Shown here one piece after another: positions 57,181 through 64,000 of a DNA stretch of 64,000 bases. Location: assembly GCA_032622095.1 (NCBI GenBank), contig CP136067.1, positions 78,456,705 through 78,520,704 of the forward strand, written 5' to 3'. Made by a program: the position numbers and the translations under genes. The notes beneath the pieces were generated by a model. That model had not been told where the DNA came from. It worked only from the letters and a program-made list of their open reading frames with translations, and ran no database searches. This stretch comes from Siphonodentalium dalli (taxonomy: Eukaryota > Mollusca > Scaphopoda > Gadilida > Siphonodentaliidae). Position 1 is the first letter of the stretch. Each line of letters begins with the position of its first letter.

Positions 57181-57577
57181 ATGACATGCAATGGCAAGTA
57201 TTTTTCAGAGCATATGAAGCCGGTATATCAATATTTTGTGCATTTGTCAACCTATCTTATATACCTCTTTCCAAATTACGTACACAAAATTTGGAAGGTC
57301 GAATGAGCCATGTCCGTTTAACCAATGGATTTCTCTATTTACCAATAAATCTGACAACATCATGATAAGTGAGAGCAGCATGAACGGAATTAACTGCAAT
57401 GATTATTACGGTACCATGCCAGAAAATTGTAAAGTCTGGATTCAAATGCCATATACTGAACGAACCAATAGTGTCTTTTGCCTTCTTTCGAAAAAAAAGA
57501 AGAAAATTAACGAAAAACGCCACAGTTGGACGAAAACGAGAAATTCGGTTTGAATAATTTATATCGGTTTCACTTAC

Positions 57578-57673
57578 ACAGATGGGGAGCATTAATTTGC
57601 CCAATTTGATGTCAGCCAGGTCATAAATCATCGTGGACTTCTCGTCGGACGACCCGCTGAGGGTGACGGCATC
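57578..57673 (-). CDS. candidate 96-bp internal exon, unknown protein
   Basis: Read on the minus strand, an acceptor-like GGTACTTCAG is followed by an open stretch of exactly 32 codons (SGSSDEKSTMIYDLADIKLG in the middle, ending LMLPIC) and then a near-consensus donor, TGT|GTAAGT. Both ends fall between codons (phase 0-0). The composition (balanced acidic and basic residues, no low complexity, GC higher than background) looks like real protein, better than any other short frame here. I could not assign a family or find the neighbouring exon in the window. If real, the gene is on the minus strand and much of this window could lie in its introns. Confidence 0.35.
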
Positions 57674-59554
57674 CTGAAGTACCGACCGTCGGGCGCTGGG
57701 CTAATTAATGCCGAGTGACGTAATTCTGGCACCACTCTCGGCCTCTCGTGACCTCTGACACAACACACGAATTACCCAAGAGACTAAGTGCCGAAGATAT
57801 CTGTCGACCAGCGCGAAAAAAGCCGACAGACATCTCAGAACCAACGACCCTTCTGATTCGAGGTTCATAAACAATTTCTTCGGTTTCAGGATTCGTTCCA
57901 AAACAATATACCTTTCGAAAATTTGGAAATCGGTGCTTCCGATATGAAGAAAGTTTTTTGTTTTGGAAAGAGTTAAAACCATAACAGTCGTTTCCTCTCG
58001 TCAGCATCCACACTAAACCCCATGAATGACTAACCGTCGTGTATTTGTTTTGTTTTTATTTGTTTGTTTATTTATCTATTGTTGTTTGTTTGTTATTTAT
58101 CTTTCCGTGGACACATGGCATCGGATAATTTCCGATTGGTTCTGTACTTCTACATCTACGATAGAACTTTGCTACTTTCTTACATACGGAATTTCGGAGA
58201 TATGTTTGAACATTTTCGCAAAAGAAGCACAAAACTTCCCACTTTTGCACACACAATACTCGCGTTATACAACAATATACTGTGCAATATGCATCCGAAT
58301 GTCTATCGAGCAATTGTCGATTATCTTATCCTGCAGACCACAATATGCCAGTTCGGAACACAAAACGAATATTACTTCGAGAAGTCACGTGTCAGTGTGT
58401 TAAAGATGGATTATATCTTTATATAACAAATTGTAGATAGCTTCCTGGGTATGAAATAATACGTATATGAGTTGGAAATTTCTGCCCGGAAACGATTCTG
58501 TCAATTAATATCGATTTTATCTCGATATTATTTTATTATGTGACAATAATAGTAACAATTAATGCGGACATATTTTTTACTATATGTAGAACTGTTAGAA
58601 CTGTTAGATATAGCGTGGTGCTTCGAACGAATGCGAGTAGCAAACTGTTTCCAATTGATTGTATCTATTGTACTATTAAGAGCGAATCAAGTAGAAAAGA
58701 CATAGAGTGTAGCATATGCTTATTGTCAATAATTAAAATAACTAAAAAAAAAACGCAAATTATAAGACGGTCGTGAATAAATATTATTTGATCATGGACG
58801 TAAACATCGCTGATTTGATAGACAGGTTTCCGGACAGGAGTCTTCGATTCATATTTATTATTTCACTCACAGAAAACTATATAAATCATGTCCCGGAAGA
58901 GATAATTCATCTTTAACATATTCGCGCGCGCATCTGATCAACGTGTTGGCCTATTTGCATCATGCGCGAAAATAGGCCGATTATATATCTTGGCGCTGAT
59001 GACTCGGACACGAAATCGACCTTTCATGTGTCCTTTTTTGTCGCCCTATTGAGAGCGTTGCCCCCTGGCGTATTGGGCGTGCATATTTAACGCAAAATTC
59101 GCTGCGTTGCAGTGCACCAATAGGGAAGAGGTGTTAGATCTGTAAGCGATTCACGACATATGGTCACTTTGCTGGCATATGGACAAACATTTTTGCTGTA
59201 GTAATTACAGGACATTGTGTAATAGTTGCATACATTTTTGAAATTGATCTCACGTTGACCCGTTATTTTGAATAAGGCTTTGCAACTTTTTGACATATAA
59301 CACCAAAGGTCTTTTGCAAGTTCGATTGCAGAAAAAGATTGTCCACAATTTGGTCATATTGCACATATGTTCACATAATGAGTAACCATTATGTTATGCA
59401 AATCAAGTTTTCATTCGGACCGAACATATTTCATTAACATAGATAAATATATTTTAAACTAATTCAAATTATGAAATGCAAACCCGACCAAAGAAAATAA
59501 AAGAGGTATTACTATACCGTAATTATTCCGCGATTTTTTTTTCTCGTGACTTTA
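57674..59554. other. no supported gene
   Basis: 57690-57880 remains GC-rich and could be intron or exon of the candidate gene at 57578; two minus frames overlap there. The two + frames of 120-125 codons at 58026-58426 are AT-rich, overlap each other, and begin in a TTTGTTTGTTTA tract, so I do not call them. Confidence 0.4.
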
Positions 59555-60180
59555 GAATTGAGCGGTGTCCGTTTACCTCACCGTCCGTCTAAATTGTGTA
59601 TATGAAACTTGGAATATTGTCTTTATATGAGATAGTTACAGTCAAGTTAAACATGTGTCCGGTCTGACCATTTATAACGGAGTTATGCCGGTTCGATATA
59701 GAATATGCTGCTTATATTTTGGTATCATCCATAACTTGAATAACATGTGGCATGATGTGCAACGTTTGGTCCGGTGAGATAATTTCTGCTGAATTGATGA
59801 CCGTGTTCGTCTTAGAATTGGCTGGTTATTTTGTTACCGGATGAAAACTTGGTATATGACCTTAATATGAGCAGCCCGGCCATGTTCAACATTAAGCTGG
59901 GTCCGACCATTTTCAACGGAGCTGTGTCCCTTTTCGGCTAAAACTTTGCCATTTGAGATGGCACATTTCGAGTTAGAATTTGGTTATGCCTGGTCCGTTG
60001 ATTTTTTTCCGGGCTATGGAAGTAAATAACTTTCTGGTTGTCCAGATTGTAACTCTAACAATGTTTAACAGAACTTCTTGATATTTGGTAAATTGTTTAC
60101 AGTTAAAAAAAACAGGCATATAGCTAAAGTTCGAATGTCATGTTCGAATGATATTTGACGGATGTGTGCCCATTTGTTTG
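59555..60180 (+). repeat. diverged dispersed repeat array
   Basis: Repeats the order ATATGAAACTTGGAATATTG or AAAACTTGGTATATGACCTT, AATATGAGCAG, a GTCCGGTCTGACCATTTATA or GTCCGACCATTTTCAACGG phrase, and CGGAGTTATGCCG or GGAGCTGTGTCCC. At least two units are seen (59600-59700, 59840-59950), related in style to 7090-7394 and 14400-14500. No coding content. Confidence 0.55.
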
Positions 60181-60224
60181 ACTTATTAATCAATCATAAT
60201 GTTTGTGTTGCTAAAAATAACTTG

Positions 60225-61280
60225 TGCAATCTTAAAACTATTTCTTGATATTTGGTGTGTGTGGTTCACAATCTTAAAACTACTTCTTGATATTTGGTGT
60301 GTGTGGTCCACAATCTTAAAACTATTTCTTGATATTTGGTGTGTGTTGTTCACAATCTTAAACTACTTCTTGATATTTGGTGTGAGTGGTTCACAATCTT
60401 AAAACTACTTCTTGATATTGGGTGTGTGTGGTTCACACTCTTAAAACTACTTCTTGATATTTGGTGTGTGGTTCACACTCTTAAAACTACTTCTTGGTAT
60501 TTTGTGTGTGTGGTTCACAATCTTAAAACTACTTCTTGATATTTGGTGTGCGTGGTTCACAATCTTAAAACTACTTCTTGATATTTGGTGTTTGTGGTTC
60601 ACAATCTTAAAACTACTTCTTGATATTTGGTGTGTGTGGTTCACAATCTTATAACTACTTCTTGATATTTGGTGTGTGTGGTTCACAATGTTAAAACTAC
60701 TTCTTGATATTTGGTGTGGTTCACAATGTTAAAAATACTTCTTGATATTTGGTGTGTGTGGTTCACAATGTTCAAACTATTTCTTGATATTTGGTGTGTG
60801 TGGTTCACAATCTTAAAGTAATTCTTGATATTTGGTGTGTGTGGTTCACAATCTTAAAACTACTTCTTGATATTTGGTGTGTGTGGTTCACACTCTTACA
60901 ACTACTTCTTGATATTTGGTGTGTGTGGTTCACATTCTTAAAACTACTTCTTGATAGTTGGTATGTGTGGTTCACAATCTTAAAACTACTTCTTGATATT
61001 TGGTGTGTGTGGTCCACAATCTTAAAACTACTTCTTGATATTTGGTGTGTGTGGTTCACAATCTTAAAACTACTTCTTGATATTTGGTGTGTGGTCCACA
61101 ATCTTAAAACTACTTCTTGATATTTGGTGTGTGTGGTCCACAATCTTAAAACTACTTCTTAATGTTTGGTGTGTGTGGTTCACAATCTTAAAACTACTTC
61201 TTAACTACTTCTTGATATTTGGTGTGTGTGTGGTTCACAATCTTAAAACTTCTTCTTGGTATTTGGTGTGTGGTTCACAT
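60225..61280 (+). repeat. 42-bp satellite, about 25 copies
   Basis: The unit is TTCTTGATATTTGGTGTGTG then TGGTTCACAATCTTAAAACTAC. Copies are head to tail at 42-bp spacing with occasional 1-4 bp indels and no spacers. As the unit is a multiple of three, several frames stay open on both strands with a 14-residue period (minus: NHTHQISRSSFKIV); this is a property of the repeat. Copy variation (TTCACA/TCCACA; ACTC/AATC) is spread along the array. Confidence 0.97.
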
Positions 61281-61479
61281 TTGAGATCACGCGTGTCATC
61301 GTCAACATAAAGCCAGCGCCACATAAAGCTCTTTTCTGGGGACGTGGGGTCAGCAACCAAGTGACGAACTGGTTAATCGAGTACAACAAAAAAGGAACAT
61401 TGCCCTATCAACATGACACCATCCTGGTTTGATGCTGGCTGATGACGTAATATCAACTCACATAATTACATTGTCATTT

Positions 61480-61622
61480 ATATACATCCATATATGTATT
61501 TGTTGCTACTTATTTTGTTCCATATTCAATGTTCTTGTCTTGTTATTCTATGTTAATGTACATTTGACCATACATGGTGTAACGTACAAATAAACTTTGA
61601 TTGATTGATTGATTGATTGATT
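61480..61622 (+). mobile_element. LINE 3' tail, + strand
   Basis: TCTTGTCTTGTTATTCTATG, AATGTACATTTGACCATACA, TGGTGTAACGTACAAATAAA, then CTTTGATTGATTGATTGATT. It is the + orientation of the family at 51094 and 52955. It closes in five TGAT repeats in place of poly-A. No LINE coding sequence is recognisable upstream (61290-61480). Confidence 0.8.
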
Positions 61623-63475
61623 ATAACTTTATTCGATGTTTGTTGAAACTTTCTAATAATGGTGTCATTAAAGATTGCTATTTTGTATCAAGCAGATCGA
61701 GAAATTGTATACGGTCAAATACTAATTAGTTTGCACATGATGCATGGTTCAACTAGTGAATATATAGCACTGGGTGGAAGCGCAGTTTGATCCCATTATT
61801 TTGCCAGTAATAAATTGTAGACAAAGACGCCAAGTATGTGTCGTTTATAAACGCATAACGTGTGATTCCAGTTAGTTCTTTTTTCGAGCTGATGTTTCAT
61901 TTTTCGGTCAGTTTACCTTTACACATTCAACGAAAGTAACACCTAACTTATATGTGGATCTGAATATTGTAAGTATTTAGTCTGATGTTCGAACCGAAAC
62001 AACCGATAACACACAGAACTCTGCATATATGCATAACATTTATAGTATAATGCCGCTGTGTTTCTTCCCCAATTTGGATATGCAGTTCATTAAATGTGAA
62101 AACCCCGGTGGAGTATTTTACTTCAGATCAATACGGTATTCTGAAGGAGGTGAATGTGATCACAAGAAAACAATCAATATCACAATTATACCTTCCAGAC
62201 TTGGATCTAATTGTGTCGGTTAGAGATAATGTAAGTGTTATTTGCGGATCGACCCTCATTCAACATCAATCTTACATTTATTGTTATCCGTGAATTTCGG
62301 GACCAATCAAATCGTCTTTAATCTTCCCTGTGTTGGACGATCCGGCGCCTAATCAGATACTGCAAAGAGAGAACTGAGATTGTATATGTATTACGTAAAC
62401 GCCCGAACATCTGTGGAAAATCGTTTAGCCATGGCGATTCCACGTGGTTTAATTTATTTCCCTTTTCCAACATCCCATTTAATTAAACCAAAAATATTGG
62501 GTGTGCATTTTATTTCGTTTCTAGTACCAAGATTTTAATATTCCGTTAGATCGAATTTTAGGTTCAAATAATCCCGACTTGGAACGAGAGTTTTTCATAG
62601 TTGGAAATTTAGTCTGCATGGTCCAGACAAGGACGGATATATTATAAAGCATATACTCGGCTCTCAGCTAATACACGATATATGGGTATTCCATAACACA
62701 TCAGAAAACTGTTCTTAAAAAGTGGACGAATTTGGTGGTTTCGTCGCTTCCTAACAAAGCTTTTAAAGGGATACTGTACCCAACTTTTGTTGGTTTCTAT
62801 ATTATCGAGAACAAGGTAACCAGATTTCCATTATTTGAAATTATGTTGAGTACGAAGTAATGTTACGGATGGCAGATTAACCGGAATGCGAAAATACAAA
62901 TTGTCGTTGTCGAGTAATTTTTGAACAGTTTTCAAGCAAATGTGTCAAATAAATGTTATATTATATGCATACTAGTCCCATGTACTCATTTCAGTTATTG
63001 TATAATCACTAGTCAGTGAGTGGCTTGAGTTTAAGCCCCGTTTCAACATATTTGTTGATACGATCATGTGTGCCACGCCTTGTCCTATGCACTATCCGTC
63101 AATTAATTTGATTACCTCTAGTACACGGACATTCGTAATTTAATGTATTGCTCCATCCATAAATTAAATTTATATCAAATTATTAACTTTGATTTAAAGA
63201 TAACATATTAACCGGAACGTTTACATAATACATCTTCGATTCAAATTACTTATTGTTCTTATATATTATCGATATTAGATCGTCGTTTTTATCGGGAATT
63301 TATTGAAAATGGCGTACAGTACCCCTTTAAAATATTTAAACACAAATAAGAGAAAGCGTATCAATTTTAGACACACGAAAAACAAAACGCATGTAATAAT
63401 ATATACTCAAGGATCGAGTGCGAATATAAAAGGTCCTCAGCCATAATTATCTCGTCCATAAATAATTATGTCAAT

Positions 63476-63480
<5 letters not shown>
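61623..63480. other. no gene seen
   Basis: AT-rich DNA without shared repeats. Frames at 62029-62293 overlap and lack motifs. ATACTGTACCCAACTTTTGTT at 62770 and GGCGTACAGTACCCCTTTAA at 63309 face each other about 540 bp apart (AAAGGGATACTGTACCC against TACAGTACCCCTTTAA), possibly the ends of another element. Confidence 0.4.
62764..63328. mobile_element. possible TIR element, about 565 bp
   Basis: TTTTAAAGGGATACTGTACC at the left and GGCGTACAGTACCCCTTTAA at the right form terminal inverted repeats of about 18 bp with two mismatches (one extra base on the left). The interior is AT-rich and non-coding. A terminal AAAGGGGTACTGTAC-type repeat is a common MITE layout, but target duplication is not clear. 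Confidence 0.45.

Positions 63481-63521
<41 letters not shown>
63481..63521 (+). repeat. (TA)n microsatellite
   Basis: About 40 bp of pure AT dinucleotide repeat, directly against the 3' end of Helitron element L. Confidence 0.97.
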
Positions 63522-63522
<1 letters not shown>

Positions 63523-64000
63523 TAGACGGTGACCCGACTTCGTCTGGGCTTTGACCTTGAATTGACCATTTTGAAGGTCAAGGTCAGGTGGGGTCAAACA
63601 ACAACACCCCAAAAATGGTGGAAATCGGCCCAGCGGATACCGGGAAATCGGCCCAGCGGATACCGAGATACCCTATGCATCAAATTTCGTCCGTAAAAAT
63701 CCGGCAGTTTAACTCGATTTGATTTCCACTCAAGTATATAAACGCGCCTCATATACACACGCTCATTAATAATCAAGTTTCAACGTGCCCGAGATATCGC
63801 CAAGACGTCTGAAACAGTCAAATGCATCGGCCGGTTAAGCGTTAACGTTATCTAACGTTATGACCTCTAACGACGTCATAGAAGTTACGCATTGTTTTTA
63901 TCCTGATGGAAGATAGTACCACTTCTTCTTGATAATTGAGGCAGATAACTAAAACGGATACATACGCATTATATATCGTTGGAAAGAGGAAACACGAAAG
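63522..64000 (-). mobile_element. Helitron family 1, element L (runs off window)
   Basis: On the minus strand the 3' end is a CCCAGACGAAGTCGGG hairpin-like block, TCACCGT, and CTAG at 63525-63522, then T and a TA run. The visible 479 bp match element B (8390-8870) in reverse, including GGATACTTGAGTGGAAATC-type and CAGACGTCTTGGCGATATC-type blocks. The 5' end lies beyond the window. Confidence 0.85.

Noticed and set aside
57236-57553. 105-codon + frame
   Set aside because: Ends in a lysine-rich run from poly-A, with no domain; the opposite strand of its 3' side holds a better exon candidate.
58026-58426. Two overlapping + frames of 120-125 codons with a hydrophobic start
   Set aside because: AT-rich, overlapping, and the hydrophobic part comes from a TTTGTTTGTTTA tract.
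60225-61280. Regular direct repeats that could be mistaken for a CRISPR array
   Set aside because: Copies are contiguous with no variable spacers, and the genome is animal-like.
1-64000. tRNA genes
   Set aside because: A visual search for the T-loop consensus GGTTCGAATC and an A-box at proper distance found no convincing case.

Overview
This window looks like intergenic or intronic DNA from an AT-rich animal genome. A marine invertebrate is most likely: the repeat style (tandem-repeat-bearing Helitrons, LINE tails ending in TGAT/TTGA repeats) resembles molluscs and other lophotrochozoans, but the species cannot be fixed from sequence alone. I see no bacterial-style operons, no complete protein-coding gene, and no rRNA or tRNA. 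Most open reading frames longer than 60 codons are chance frames or translations of tandem repeats.

The main content is mobile DNA. About 8 kb belongs to short non-autonomous rolling-circle elements (Helitrons). These start with TC, end in a small hairpin followed by CTAG, and sit between A and T. They form two head-to-tail arrays on the + strand (7395-10092 and 15470-17309). The second array is met tail-to-tail by two minus-strand copies (17328-18668). Single copies lie at 32832-33305, 53825-54036, about 54058-54436 and 63522 to the window end. A second Helitron family at 12337-12721 interrupts one copy of a local duplication, and the other copy keeps the empty site, which proves its ends. 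No Rep/helicase protein is present, so any enzyme must come from elsewhere.

Other mobile DNA: decayed CR1/L2-type LINE remnants (2708-3151 minus, 41520-43060 plus, 52228-52842 minus) and separate LINE 3' tails; a pair of elements flanked by TTAA (1511-1883 and 47748-48085), one nested in a palindromic MITE whose empty version lies at 10538-10656; and several small foldback MITEs.

Tandem and foldback DNA is abundant. A 1.8-kb foldback element (30536-32345) has arms made of GAT/GAC-type trinucleotide repeats, and beside it lies a palindrome cluster built from AGAACCAA (29640-30230). There are satellites with units of 38 bp (36256-36752), 42 bp (60225-61280), 23 bp (53140-53440), 30 bp (33799-33935) and 24 bp (24475-24585), plus longer diverged arrays at 20047-22170, 26490-27400 and 40540-41060.

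Possible host coding DNA is limited to three weak candidates: a small secreted-protein-like frame at 28884-29153 (minus), a 96-bp exon-like stretch at 57578-57673 (minus) and a 235-bp exon-like stretch at 38194-38428 (plus). All three rest on frame, composition and splice-site appearance, not on recognised homology.
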